Positions 25,885 through 36,100 of a DNA stretch of 64,000 nucleotides are shown piece after piece. This DNA comes from an uncultured Colwellia sp. (lineage in GTDB: Bacteria > Pseudomonadota > Gammaproteobacteria > Enterobacterales > Alteromonadaceae). Position 1 is the stretch's first letter; every line of letters starts with the position of its first letter. Under the pieces are notes generated by a model. The model was not told where the DNA came from. It saw nothing but the letters and a program-made list of their open reading frames with translations, and searched no databases. The stretch is from assembly GCA_913062815.1 (NCBI GenBank), contig CAJXWZ010000017.1:48301-112300 (forward strand), read 5' to 3'. The position numbers and the translations under genes are program-made.

Positions 25885-28104
25885 ATGGCAGAGCAATATT
25901 GGATTGGTGGTTTTTATATCGATTTATCCAGAAATCAAATCACTCAAAATAAACAATCTCAAACAATTGCCCCTAAAGCTTTGGCCGTACTAACTTACTT
26001 GGCTGAAAACCAAGGAAAAGTGGTGAGTCATGACGCATTATTAGCACATGTCTGGCAAGATACCGTGGTATCACCCAATACATTGCAAAGAAGCATCGCT
26101 CAATTAAGAAAAGCATTGGGTGACGATGGCAAAGTGCAAATCCATATTAAGACTCACGCTAAACAAGGCTATAGTCTGGAATGTAACGTAAGGTGGCATG
26201 ATAATGCCAGCTCGTTAAATACTGAATCGGCTAGCCTCAAGCAAAATGTAATCAACGAGTCTCGTATTGATGAAGCCAATAGCGATATTGATGATGAAGT
26301 AAAGGATAAAACAAAACCTTCGAAATCGCATTTAGTCTTCTTTGCTATCATCTTTGGTATCATGATGCTGACATTAATTGGATATCAGTACCTCGCCCCC
26401 CAACAACCTTTGAAATTATCTTTTGGCGAATTGCATTTACTAACATCTAGTGACAACAAAGAACACTCGGGCATCTATTCGCCTGACGGTGATTACATTG
26501 TTTTTAACCGTTATTCAGAGGAGTTCTGTAATAGCAGTAATATCTGGGCAAAAAATACTAAAACACAAAAAGAAACCCAACTCACTAAAAACATGGGACG
26601 ATACGACAGCCATAGTTTTTCAAAAGACGGGAAAAAGCTGGTATTTATTAAAACTGAAAATTGTGAGCAACCCATCAATCAAAAAGATTGTTATAAATTA
26701 ATGACTTTAGATTTTGATAAAGCGCTTGCAGCACCTCAATCTCCAAGGCTACTCATGGAGTGCAAAAATTCTAGAATAGCTAAGGCAACATGGATAAATA
26801 ATAATAACATCGTTTTATTACAGGAGATCTCGAATCGCTGGGTGCTAACCAGTTATTCGATAGCAGAGAACAAAAGTAAGCCTATATACTCTCTGGAAAA
26901 CGGAAACTTTTTTGATTATGACTATTCAGTCACAGATGACCTTATCGCATTGACAAGTATCCATAGTGATGGCCAAAACTATATTGAAATACTGACATCT
27001 GATGGCCAGCTTTTATCAAGTCACCAAATAGAATACCCGCCAGAAATTACGAATTTAAGGTATATTTACCCAAATTTTACGCCATTCGATAATCAGTTGA
27101 TTTTTAGTACGGGGAGACAACTTTTTACTTTATCTTATCAAGGCAAAATAACCAATATTAGTTTACCACTTGATCAACCAATGGGCTCACCGGTATTTCA
27201 CCCTGACGGTAAACGAGCGCTGACAATAAAAGGAAATTGGGATAGCGATATCGCCACGCTCTCACTATCTCAGATAGCTAAACTACAATCTAACCATACT
27301 CAAGCAGAGCAATCTCACATTCGAGAAAATAACAATAGCTCAATTTCCACTCCTGTTACACATGCACCGGTAATACTGGAACGATCAACACTTGAAGAAG
27401 ACAACGCCATTTACCAACCTTATGGCGACTTAATCGCTTTTAAATCCTATCGTTCTGGCGAAGATCAAGTTTGGATAACTGATGGTCATGACACACATCA
27501 ACTTTCACAATTTCCAATAGACTCTAATATTTCGGGGATGGATTGGGCGGCTGATGGTCAAAGTATTTTAGTCAATGTTAATAATACACTTACTCAGCTG
27601 GCTTTGGATTCAAGCCAAAAAACCTTTAGATTCGATCACCGTGTCGAAAAGCTTTTTCAATGGGATAGTGAAGGCAATACTGCGCTCTTGATTGCGCGAA
27701 TAGAAGGGTTGTTAACTTTTGGCGAATTCAATCTGAATAACGCGACGTTTAACGTAATAACAGATAAGAAAATAAACTGGGCGTTTAAAAGTGAAGATGG
27801 TCGAGTGATTTACACCGATAAAATGGACCGGTATTGGCAGCCAGGCCCTGCAGAAGATCAACTGATTGAAGCACTAAACAACCAAGGAAGCGATAAACAA
27901 TTCATAATAAAAGATAATGTGGTTTATGGTATCAATGAGGAGTTTCAATTGTGGTCTTATGATCTCAACCAAAATGTATTTGAGACTCTCGGTAATTTAC
28001 CTAAGAATGTTGATAACTTAACCGATATAAATCAAATGAATATTCTACTGACACTGCGTATAAATGCTAAAAAAGAAGTGGCAGAACTTTATGTGAGAGA
28101 ATAG
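25885..28104 (+). CDS. CadC/ToxR-like membrane-bound regulator with PD40 sensor domain
   Basis: A 739-residue one-component regulator. Residues about 1-100 are an OmpR-type winged helix (KALAVLTYLAENQGKVV, SPNTLQRSIAQLRKALG, KQGYSLE), about 148-170 a single transmembrane helix, and the rest a periplasmic PD40/TolB-like propeller (GIYSPDGDYIVFNR, SFSKDGKKLVF, VFHPDGKRALT). It can bind DNA while sensing a periplasmic signal. It is divergent from the esterase/PD40/hydrolase operon, and its sensor has the same fold as two operon products, so it is the likely regulator of that operon. A GAGG ribosome site precedes the ATG. The 263-nt space before it holds the divergent promoters; no clear operator was picked out. 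Confidence 0.85.
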   Translation: MAEQYWIGGFYIDLSRNQITQNKQSQTIAPKALAVLTYLAENQGKVVSHDALLAHVWQDTVVSPNTLQRSIAQLRKALGDDGKVQIHIKTHAKQGYSLECNVRWHDNASSLNTESASLKQNVINESRIDEANSDIDDEVKDKTKPSKSHLVFFAIIFGIMMLTLIGYQYLAPQQPLKLSFGELHLLTSSDNKEHSGIYSPDGDYIVFNRYSEEFCNSSNIWAKNTKTQKETQLTKNMGRYDSHSFSKDGKKLVFIKTENCEQPINQKDCYKLMTLDFDKALAAPQSPRLLMECKNSRIAKATWINNNNIVLLQEISNRWVLTSYSIAENKSKPIYSLENGNFFDYDYSVTDDLIALTSIHSDGQNYIEILTSDGQLLSSHQIEYPPEITNLRYIYPNFTPFDNQLIFSTGRQLFTLSYQGKITNISLPLDQPMGSPVFHPDGKRALTIKGNWDSDIATLSLSQIAKLQSNHTQAEQSHIRENNNSSISTPVTHAPVILERSTLEEDNAIYQPYGDLIAFKSYRSGEDQVWITDGHDTHQLSQFPIDSNISGMDWAADGQSILVNVNNTLTQLALDSSQKTFRFDHRVEKLFQWDSEGNTALLIARIEGLLTFGEFNLNNATFNVITDKKINWAFKSEDGRVIYTDKMDRYWQPGPAEDQLIEALNNQGSDKQFIIKDNVVYGINEEFQLWSYDLNQNVFETLGNLPKNVDNLTDINQMNILLTLRINAKKEVAELYVRE

Positions 28105-28149
28105 CATCACTGGAAATAATCAACTGCCACCAGACTATCAAAATATGAG

Positions 28150-28890
28150 CTACTCTCTACTGGCGAAATAGTACTCATAGGACTTGTCTAAAAGCGCCTT
28201 ATCAAAAGCCGTATTGATTAAGTTGAAAGTACTTATGGGTAATGCATTTGAAACCGCAATGTGTATTGGTGTTGCATAACCGTGAAAATATGAACAGGCA
28301 AGTTCTTTATATAATGGATTATTTCGATGGTAAACTTTATGCGGGCTGGGGTGGTAGAAAGCATCAAACCGTGCTCGTTGTGTCATTTCTAACCCTCGAT
28401 TTATGGCATTTCTTCCTTTGATTAATACTATTTTTGCACTGGAATCAGTTAATGCCGGTACTAAAGGGGAATTTACCGGTGCACCAATGGTTAAATTAGC
28501 TAATCGGTGCGTAGCACTTAGAATGGGTATAAAATTTTCTTTTTTAAAACAAAGCCCTGGAACTGAATGAAATAAAGGTGAAGGAAGAACCTTCATGGTT
28601 TTATTGTCAATCGTAGTGGTGGTTGGTAACAATAAATCTATGTTTCCTTTTGTTAACTCAAGAAGGGCACGTTCTCTTGGTAATTTCATAAAGGTTACGG
28701 TAAAACCAGCAGGTGCTAGCATATTATTAATATATTGATATAAAGGGCTTTGCTCAATATCATCATCAAAATCAATGTGAGGCGGGTAATCTATTAAGCC
28801 AATGTTTAATGGTTGAGTTTTGGCTACCAATGAAGACAAAACAAGTATTAGCAGGCAAAATATTTTTATCATGGTGTTAATGACACTCAA
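28150..28890 (-). CDS. Periplasmic solute-binding protein, SBP_bac_3 type
   Basis: A 246-residue exported protein of the amino-acid-binding (SBP_bac_3) superfamily: signal peptide (hydrophobic about 9-22), then LNIGLIDYPPHIDF and the usual two-lobe layout. No permease or ATPase is nearby, so it is a lone member, a type common in Alteromonadales and perhaps a sensor partner or remnant transporter part. Start: TTG 28890 is favoured over ATG 28872 because AAGGA lies 7 nt before the TTG. It follows the DUF3365 gene by 15 nt and is probably co-transcribed. Confidence 0.75.
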   Translation of the reverse strand: MSVINTMIKIFCLLILVLSSLVAKTQPLNIGLIDYPPHIDFDDDIEQSPLYQYINNMLAPAGFTVTFMKLPRERALLELTKGNIDLLLPTTTTIDNKTMKVLPSPLFHSVPGLCFKKENFIPILSATHRLANLTIGAPVNSPLVPALTDSSAKIVLIKGRNAINRGLEMTQRARFDAFYHPSPHKVYHRNNPLYKELACSYFHGYATPIHIAVSNALPISTFNLINTAFDKALLDKSYEYYFASRE

Positions 28891-28905
28891 ACTTGATTCC
28901 TTGGA

Positions 28906-29676
28906 TTAATGCTGTTCTAAAAACGACTTTTCGATGGAAATGCTCACGCCGCCACCAAAATCATTGATAGTCCAATTTTCCATTTTAAAGCCAGAAATGT
29001 CTATATCTGTCCATTGAGGTTTATTTTTATTAGCATTTAATGGATTATCGGCGGGCGTGCCGTGGCAAGTTAAGCAAACAGGAGTCATTGGCAAAGGGGT
29101 GAACTGTCTTATTGCAGGTTTACCATTAAGTAGTGCATTCTCATCATAATAAATTTGAGGCGCATTTATTATTTCTTGCATGATACTTTTCTCCCATACA
29201 TCAGGACTATTTAATTTATTCCTTATACTTTCCGCTGTTCTGGTAAATCTAATTTTTAAGCCAATACCTTTTGTCGCTAATTTAGCGGATATTTGGAAGG
29301 CATATGTAGCAGGAATAATTCCTTTAAAACCAATGTCATCATCATAAATTAGCGCTTTGTTGTCTTCCATCACTTCAACCATTGCTTGCAGCAATATCTT
29401 CTTGGCAAAATGGTTATCTTTTGGAAACTCTTCATTATATTTAGCGCGATAAGTTAGCTTGATATTATCAATAAATTTTTGACTAAAAAGGTTGGTTTTA
29501 TCTTTTGCTTGCTGATTGATTAACGCTTGATTAAGAAAAATATAAGTCATTGAAGACATGTATATTTTAGTTATGTCGTTTATAACTGCTTTCATTTTTA
29601 TGTTTTCGGCAGCGGCTTGAAAGCTCATCACAAGATATAAAATTAATAACACCCACCGCTTTTTTGGATAGACCAT
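28906..29676 (-). CDS. Exported c-type heme protein, DUF3365 (Tll0287-like)
   Basis: A 256-residue exported protein with a signal peptide and a single CxxCH heme motif (Cys201, Cys204, His205, in VCLTCHGTPAD) near the C-terminus, followed by DIDISGFKMENWTIND. This matches DUF3365, whose members bind heme c and are proposed periplasmic redox or gas sensors. The ATG at 29676 was chosen over TTG 29682 because AGGA lies 7 nt before it. It heads a two-gene unit with the binding protein downstream. No kinase or chemoreceptor is beside it, so its output is unknown. Confidence 0.8.
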   Translation of the reverse strand: MVYPKKRWVLLILYLVMSFQAAAENIKMKAVINDITKIYMSSMTYIFLNQALINQQAKDKTNLFSQKFIDNIKLTYRAKYNEEFPKDNHFAKKILLQAMVEVMEDNKALIYDDDIGFKGIIPATYAFQISAKLATKGIGLKIRFTRTAESIRNKLNSPDVWEKSIMQEIINAPQIYYDENALLNGKPAIRQFTPLPMTPVCLTCHGTPADNPLNANKNKPQWTDIDISGFKMENWTINDFGGGVSISIEKSFLEQH

Positions 29677-29889
29677 ACTCAAATCCTGTCACTATATTTC
29701 TTCTGAAATCGCATTAGTACTTGTAACTTTAAGTAGGATAACCACTACTTACTTGCATTGCCATAACTTTGTCAATGCACTGCAATTGAATATATTTGGA
29801 AAACTTAAACGCTATAGTAAAGGAGGATTGTTAAAATAGTTGGCCAACAAGAGTTTATTGACCAATTTAGGTGTTAAAGAAAATTACAT

Positions 29890-30342
29890 TTACTTAACAG
29901 TGACAGTGATTTTTTTTGACACTATAGCTGGGCTATGAGGCATGTGTCTATGATCACCAAGAATGAGCTGTAAAGTATGTTCACCTTTCGCTAAAGTCAC
30001 GTCAGTTTGCGTTTGACCACCACCAAAGTGTTTCACTTCACTACCCATTGGTCTATCAAATGCAGGTAATTTTTTGCCATCAACTAATAAGTGGTGGTGA
30101 CCGGTATTTTTTTTGTCAAAACCTGCAGGAGAAACACCCATCCCTTGTAATCCAAATGTGATGGTGAAGGTTTCAGAAACCGTAGCACCATCTTGTGGTG
30201 AAATAATGTAAGCGCTGGCGTTCTCAGGTGCAGGTGTTGCTTTGATTGTTTGCTTATCGCTGTGATCATGGGCAAAACTAGAATTTAGTGTAAAAGTACC
30301 CAAAGCAATCGCAAGCAAAGAGAGTGTAGCGGATTTTTTCAT
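29890..30342 (-). CDS. DUF4399 periplasmic protein
   Basis: A 150-residue exported protein with a signal peptide ending at SSFAHDH and a single DUF4399 domain (SPQDGATVSETFTITFGLQG; NTGHHHLLVDGK; GEHTLQLILGDHRHMPH). It is rich in histidine, which might bind metal. Function is unknown. It lies alone on the minus strand between the DUF3365 and HDOD genes. Confidence 0.78.
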   Translation of the reverse strand: MKKSATLSLLAIALGTFTLNSSFAHDHSDKQTIKATPAPENASAYIISPQDGATVSETFTITFGLQGMGVSPAGFDKKNTGHHHLLVDGKKLPAFDRPMGSEVKHFGGGQTQTDVTLAKGEHTLQLILGDHRHMPHSPAIVSKKITVTVK

Positions 30343-30460
30343 AATTGAACCTTAATTGTTTAAATTACAATGACTAAAGGTAGCACATAATTGGTTATTT
30401 TATTAAGGTTTTTAATATTTTCAATAATGTTTTGGGCTATAGGTGACCCTGTTTGATGAT

Positions 30461-31315
30461 CTAATCTTTCTCTTCTTTTAGCAGAGTGATGACTTTTTCA
30501 CGCATATCATCGAGCTCCATTTGTTCAAGACTTAAAAACTCTAATATTTGATCTTCCACTAACAGCCACTCACTGGTATTTTCATCACCGCGTAAAATGC
30601 CATCAACCGCTGAACGCGCTAATTTTAATATGGCCAATAAATACAGACTAATTTTATTCAATTCTCCCGATTCGAAAATTCCTTCAGTATCATGAAAGTA
30701 ATAGATAACTTCAACCATGGGCTTCGCTAAATTCCATTGCTGAGCTAACAATGCACCAAGCGTACTATGAGTAGTCTGAAATTGATTACGTTCAAGTTCA
30801 GTTATATCTTGCCAACCTTCATTAATGCCTTTTTTTAATACCTCATGGTAATTATCAAAAGCTTGCAACATTATAGGCACGCCAGCATTATGAAATAATC
30901 CCAACATGTACACGGTATCTGCTAGTTCGGGCTTATTTATTAATTTACTGAAATGGGTGCAAGCCGAAGCAACCATAGCAGAGCTTTGCCAAAACTCTTT
31001 TAAATCATCATTTTCGGGTAAAGCACTTCGCAGTGCGACGGCTTTGACTAAAGGAAAAATGCGCTTAATGCCTAAAGTCATTACTGCTTGATGTATAGAA
31101 CTAATTTCGTTAACTCGTCTAAAAGCCGCGGAATTTACAACCTGCAGTACGGCTGCAGAAACTGCAGCATCTTCTGCGATAGCATCGGCAATAACTTGTA
31201 CATTTGGCTCAGGTTGTTTTGCTTCTTGAGATATCTTCATCAATGCTTGGGGACGGGGCGGAATAGATACTTTTGCCAGCAGTTGTTTTTCTTGGGCAGT
31301 GATGGATATACTCAT
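30461..31315 (-). CDS. HDOD domain signalling protein
   Basis: A 284-residue protein with an HDOD domain, a degenerate HD-type fold without the metal-binding HD pair, over about residues 15-215 (PPRPQALMKISQ; VNSAAFRR; MTLGIKRIFPLVKAVALRS; GLFHNAGVPIML). Such proteins act as non-enzymatic signalling adaptors in motility, biofilm or cell-cycle control. ATG 31315 was chosen over one 39 nt upstream because AGAGGT precedes it at good spacing. It is divergent from the metal-efflux operon and probably unrelated to it. Confidence 0.82.
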   Translation of the reverse strand: MSISITAQEKQLLAKVSIPPRPQALMKISQEAKQPEPNVQVIADAIAEDAAVSAAVLQVVNSAAFRRVNEISSIHQAVMTLGIKRIFPLVKAVALRSALPENDDLKEFWQSSAMVASACTHFSKLINKPELADTVYMLGLFHNAGVPIMLQAFDNYHEVLKKGINEGWQDITELERNQFQTTHSTLGALLAQQWNLAKPMVEVIYYFHDTEGIFESGELNKISLYLLAILKLARSAVDGILRGDENTSEWLLVEDQILEFLSLEQMELDDMREKVITLLKEEKD

Positions 31316-31497
31316 ATTACTTACCTCTATTAAAGCGTTTTGTATAAAGGGCATAAGTTAAATATATCCATTAATTTTACATTTGTATATTTTTTGGCTG
31401 ATATCGTGTTACAAATTGACACTGCATTTTTATGGTGAACTTTGGTAAACTGCCCTTGTTCCTTTACTAACCAGAACAATTTACCAGAGCTTTACTA

Positions 31498-31884
31498 TTG
31501 AAAGTCGTCACTTATTTAATGATCATCATGATTACGTTACAACCAGTATTAGCACTTGCTGATACTGCTAGCGCGCATCAAGATATTCATATGGATATGC
31601 ATAGTGAACGTGACCATCATGGCGAAGCAGAATTGGCGTTATTGTCTGGCCATATGTTAGCTAGCGACAATAGCACTTTAGCAAACTCAACGTTAATTGA
31701 AGATCATGCGGGTGCTGAACACCCTGATTGTCATCAAAGCCACTGCCATCACACGGCCATAGTTTACCTTGAAATAAATACTGCAACGTTATGTGCCATA
31801 CGTACTTTTATTGCAGCCACTAACCTTGAAGATTCGTTCAACTCAACTTTAGTTAGCCCTAGTTTACGCCCTCCTATCGTTTAA
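31498..31884 (+). CDS. Small His-rich exported protein at the head of the RND metal-efflux operon
   Basis: A 128-residue protein with a signal peptide (hydrophobic about 5-20, ending LALA) and a mature part dense in His, Asp and Cys: HMDMHSERDHH, HPDCHQSHCHH. It probably binds metal ions in the periplasm and hands them to the RND pump encoded next; this is inference from composition and position. Translation seems to start at TTG 31498, with a weak CAGAG upstream; ATG 31519 would cut into the signal peptide. I do not recognise a named family. Confidence 0.65.
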   Translation: MKVVTYLMIIMITLQPVLALADTASAHQDIHMDMHSERDHHGEAELALLSGHMLASDNSTLANSTLIEDHAGAEHPDCHQSHCHHTAIVYLEINTATLCAIRTFIAATNLEDSFNSTLVSPSLRPPIV

Positions 31885-31943
31885 TAACTCAGGTTTACCT
31901 TTTTGCCGTAACGGCATAATTTTTATTATTAAACGAGAACACT

Positions 31944-33131
31944 ATGACATTTTTGAAAGTATCTAGCATGCTGGCGGCTATTTGTTTGCCAGTCGTTTTT
32001 TGCAGCGCTGTTTTAGCAGCATCAGAAGAACATCATGAAGGAGTTGCACAAACATTATCCTTTTCGGCGGAGCAAATACGCTTAGCCAATATTACCACTG
32101 AGAAAATTAGTACCATTAAAATGACCGATCAGCTTTATGCGCCGGGTGAAATTAAAGCGAACGGTTATACCAGTTATTTGGTGTCACCTAGAGTTGAGTC
32201 AGTGATTGTTCGTCGTCATGCAGTACTAGGTGAGCACGTAGAACAAGGACAAGTTTTAGTTACCTTATTTAGTGAGCAAGTAGCGCAGGCGCAAGCGGCA
32301 TATCGCATCGCTTTTGCTGACTGGCAACGAGCACGAAAAGTGGCGACAAAGGCTCTGAGCGAAAGCCAAGTTTTAAATGCACAAACTAACTATATTGCTA
32401 GCTTTAGTCGACTTAAAGCTTATGGTTTAACCGAACAGGCCATAGAAAAAATTGCTCAGGATAATAGCTCACTATTAGGGGAGTATACATTACAAGCAGA
32501 AAGCTCAGGCTCAGTATTGGCTGATAATTTTCAGCAAGGTCAGCGTGTTGATGCGGGCGATAGCATTATGACAATCGTCAATGAGACTGAGTTGTGGGTA
32601 GAGGCCCGTTTAGCAGCCAATAACCAAGATAATTTACCTCGTGGTACTAAAGCGCAAATTCTCATTGGCAAGAAAAGCTATCAAGGAAAGGTTATTCAAG
32701 AGGCACATACTATAGATGCCTATACTCGTACACGGGTGGTACGCTTACTGGTGCAAAATGATGATCATCAATTACATCCTGGATTATTTGTTGATGTCTA
32801 CTTCAATCTACCTATAAATGAGCCGGTTGTAGTGGTGCCAGAAACGGCGTTGCTACGAGGTGCTGACGGTGACTGGATGCTTTATATCTCGGAACAGCAT
32901 CAAGAAAACGAGCACAATAAAACCACTCACCCCGCTGACGAAGCAGTTAACTTTATTGCTAAAGAAGTGACTTTAGGCCGTAGTTTCCGTAATTTTTCAA
33001 ATGAGCAACAACGGTGGCTGACCTGGCGAGAAATAACGGGATTAGCTTTGAATAGTGAAGTCGTGATATCAGGCGCTTTCTTTATCGCTTCACAAAGTGC
33101 TAAAAGCGGCTTTGATACGCATAACCACTAG
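31944..33131 (+). CDS. RND efflux periplasmic adaptor (CzcB/CusB family)
   Basis: A 395-residue membrane-fusion protein with an N-terminal signal (hydrophobic about 5-25), lipoyl/barrel-sandwich strands (VESVIVRRHAVLGEHVEQGQVL and TLQAESSGSVLADNFQQGQRVDAG), a short helical hairpin, and a beta-barrel with RTRVVRLLVQNDDHQLHPGLF. The tail is His-rich (HQENEHNKTTH; DTHNH). It links the inner-membrane RND pump to an outer-membrane channel. It is 59 nt after the His-rich gene and 10 nt before the pump gene. Confidence 0.88.
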   Translation: MTFLKVSSMLAAICLPVVFCSAVLAASEEHHEGVAQTLSFSAEQIRLANITTEKISTIKMTDQLYAPGEIKANGYTSYLVSPRVESVIVRRHAVLGEHVEQGQVLVTLFSEQVAQAQAAYRIAFADWQRARKVATKALSESQVLNAQTNYIASFSRLKAYGLTEQAIEKIAQDNSSLLGEYTLQAESSGSVLADNFQQGQRVDAGDSIMTIVNETELWVEARLAANNQDNLPRGTKAQILIGKKSYQGKVIQEAHTIDAYTRTRVVRLLVQNDDHQLHPGLFVDVYFNLPINEPVVVVPETALLRGADGDWMLYISEQHQENEHNKTTHPADEAVNFIAKEVTLGRSFRNFSNEQQRWLTWREITGLALNSEVVISGAFFIASQSAKSGFDTHNH

Positions 33132-33141
33132 GAGAGGCTGA

Positions 33142-36100
33142 ATGTTAAATCGATTGATAGATTGGTCATTAACCAATCGCTTGCTCGTTGTTATAGCACT
33201 AATCGTGTTGATAATAAGTAGTGTTTTTATTATACCTAAACTTAATTTAGATGCTTTTCCAGATGTGACGAATGTACAGGTTGCCATCAATACCCAAGCG
33301 CCCGGCCTTGCCGCAGAAGAGGTCGAACAATTAATTACTTTTCCTATTGAAGCCGTAATGTATGCATTGCCAGATGTTGAACAAGTGAGGTCCATTTCTA
33401 AAACAGGTTTATCAGGTATTACTGTGGTGTTTAAAGAAGGTACCGATATCTATTTTGCCCGTCAATTGGTCTTTGAACGTTTACAAGCAGCAAAGGAATT
33501 AATTCCACAAGGTGTTGGCTTACCCGAAATAGGACCGAATACTTCTGGTTTGGGGCAAGTGTATCAGTATTTATTAAAAGCTGAGCCCAGCTCTGGTTTG
33601 GATACCATGGCCTTGCGCAGCCTAAATGATTGGCTAGTAAAGCTCTTGTTAATGCCGATAGATGGCGTGACTGAGGTATTGTCATTTGGTGGTCAAGTTA
33701 AACAGTACCAAGTCAATGTAAATCCGTCCCAGTTATTGGCCTATCAACTTTCACAGCAGCAAGTTATAGCTGCTATTGAAGCAAATAATCAAAATGCTGG
33801 TGGTTGGTATTTAAATAGGGGCCAAGAGCAACTAGTTATACGCGGCATGGGCTGGCTTGCTGCTGGTGAAGATGGCTTGCTGCAGATAGGCCAAATACCG
33901 CTAAAAACTGTTGATGGCGTTGTGGTTACTGTGTCTGATGTGGCAAAAGTCAGTGTTGGTAGCGAGATCCGCCAAGGAGCGGTTACTATGAGTAGACGAA
34001 ATGAAAATGGCTCTGTTGCTGTTTTAGGCGAAGTTGTTACCGGTATTATCTTAAAACGTATGGCTGCAAATACCAAAACTACCATTGACGGTATTAACGC
34101 TAAAACTGAGATGATCAACCAAGCATTACCAACGGGCGTACAATTTGAAGTGCTGTATGATCAAGGACAGTTAATTGAGCAAGCAGTAAATACTGTGGTT
34201 AAAGCACTGTTCTTAGCCTTCATCTTTATTATTGTGGTACTGGCCTTGTTTTTAATGAACTTGTCAGCAACTTTTCTGGTGCTTATTTCCATTCCTATAG
34301 CAATAGGGATTGCTCTAATGGTGATGGCTTGGTTAGGACTGTCGGCCAATTTAATGTCTTTGGGGGGGCTAGCTATTGCTATTGGTATGCTAGTCGATGG
34401 CTCTGTGGTAATGGTTGAAAGTATCTTTAAACGCTTGAGCATTGAGTCTGCACAATTAAAACAAAAACAGCTTAGGCAAGTTATTAGTGAGGCGGCCAAA
34501 ACGGTGGCAAGACCAATATTTTTTGCTACGGCAATAATTTTAGTGGTGTTTATGCCAATGTTCAGTTTTGAAGGGGTTGAAGCAAAGCTCTTTCAGCCAA
34601 TGGCACTTAGTATCATGATTGCTATGGTTGCCGCTTTATTAGTTGCCTTAATTGTAGTGCCTGCTTTAGCAACGGTATTGTTCAAACGTGGCATAAAACG
34701 TCGGGCAAGCATTATTGTTAGACCACTTGAAAGAGCCTATCAAACTGGCCTGTTGTTAGCATTCAAGTGGCGAAAGTCTGTGGTCCTTATAGCAGGGGTC
34801 TTAATGGTCGCAAGCTTGGTATTAGTATCTCATATTGGTACTGAGTTTGTTCCTGAATTAGAAGAGGGCACAATCAATTTGCGAGTAACATTGGCACCTT
34901 CTGCGAGTTTAGAAACAGCACTGATGGTTGCGCCCAAATTAGAGCAATTGTTACTCGAATTTCCTGAGGTTAATTATGCGCTTAGCCGCATTGGTCGTCC
35001 TGAAATTGGCGGTGATCCTGAGCCTGTCAATAATATAGAAATATATTTAGGATTGCAGCCTATCAGTCAATGGCAGAGCGCCAGTAATCGCATTGAATTA
35101 CAACGATTAATGACCGAAAAACTAGCGCAGTTTCCAGGTTTGTTATTCAATTTTTCACAACCCATTGCCACGCGCGTTGATGAATTACTTTCGGGTGTGA
35201 AAGCGCAACTAGCAATAAAACTGTTTGGGGGTGATTTGCAACTGTTAGCCAGTAAAGCGCAAGAAATAGTACAAGTGATTAAAAATATAGACGGGGCGAA
35301 AGATGTTGCTATGGAGCAAGTTGCTGGTGAATCTCAATTAGTGATAACACCCAAACGCCGCCAGCTATCTCGTTACGGCTTATCGGTTGGTGATGTGATG
35401 AAAGTCATACAGGATGGCATAGGAGGTAGTGCCGCAGGTCAAATTATTAATGGTAATGAACGCTATGATATTTATGTGCGTTTAGCTAAAGCTTATCGTC
35501 AAGATATTACCGCTATTAGTGAATTACGGCTACTGTCTGCAAATGGCGCTTGGTTAAGGCTAGCAGATGTCGCTGACATTAACATTGAATCAGGGCCTCC
35601 CCAAGTCAGAAGAGACGATGTACAAAGGCGAGTAGTTATTCAGGCCAATGTGCAAGGACGAGACATGGGCAGTGTGGTTAATGACATTCAAGCAATGATT
35701 AATGAGAAAGTGAATCTACCTAGTGGATATAGCATAAAAATAGGTGGTCAATTTGAGTCGCAACAACGTGCACAAAAACGACTGGTATTAGTGGTACCAG
35801 CCTCTCTGGCTTTAATCGCTTTGTTACTTTACTTTGCTTTTGGCAGCGTTACGCAAGCATTACTTATTTTAGTGAACGTGCCTTTAGCTACTATTGGAGG
35901 CATTGTCGCCTTGTACTTTTCGGGGCAATATCTATCGGTGCCAAGCTCTGTTGGTTTTATCACCTTGTTTGGTGTCGCCGTACTAAACGGCGTTGTCATG
36001 GTTGAAAGCATTAATACTGAGGTAAAGCTGCAGCTAGGGTTAGGGTTAAGTACAAACAAGGCCATAGAAATCGCCGTATTTGCAGGAGCTAAGTCACGAC

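Noticed and set aside
33789..34118. 109-codon open frame antisense to the RND pump gene
   Set aside because: It is fully inside a well-supported gene on the other strand, with no ribosome site or recognisable product; the same applies to similar frames across the window.
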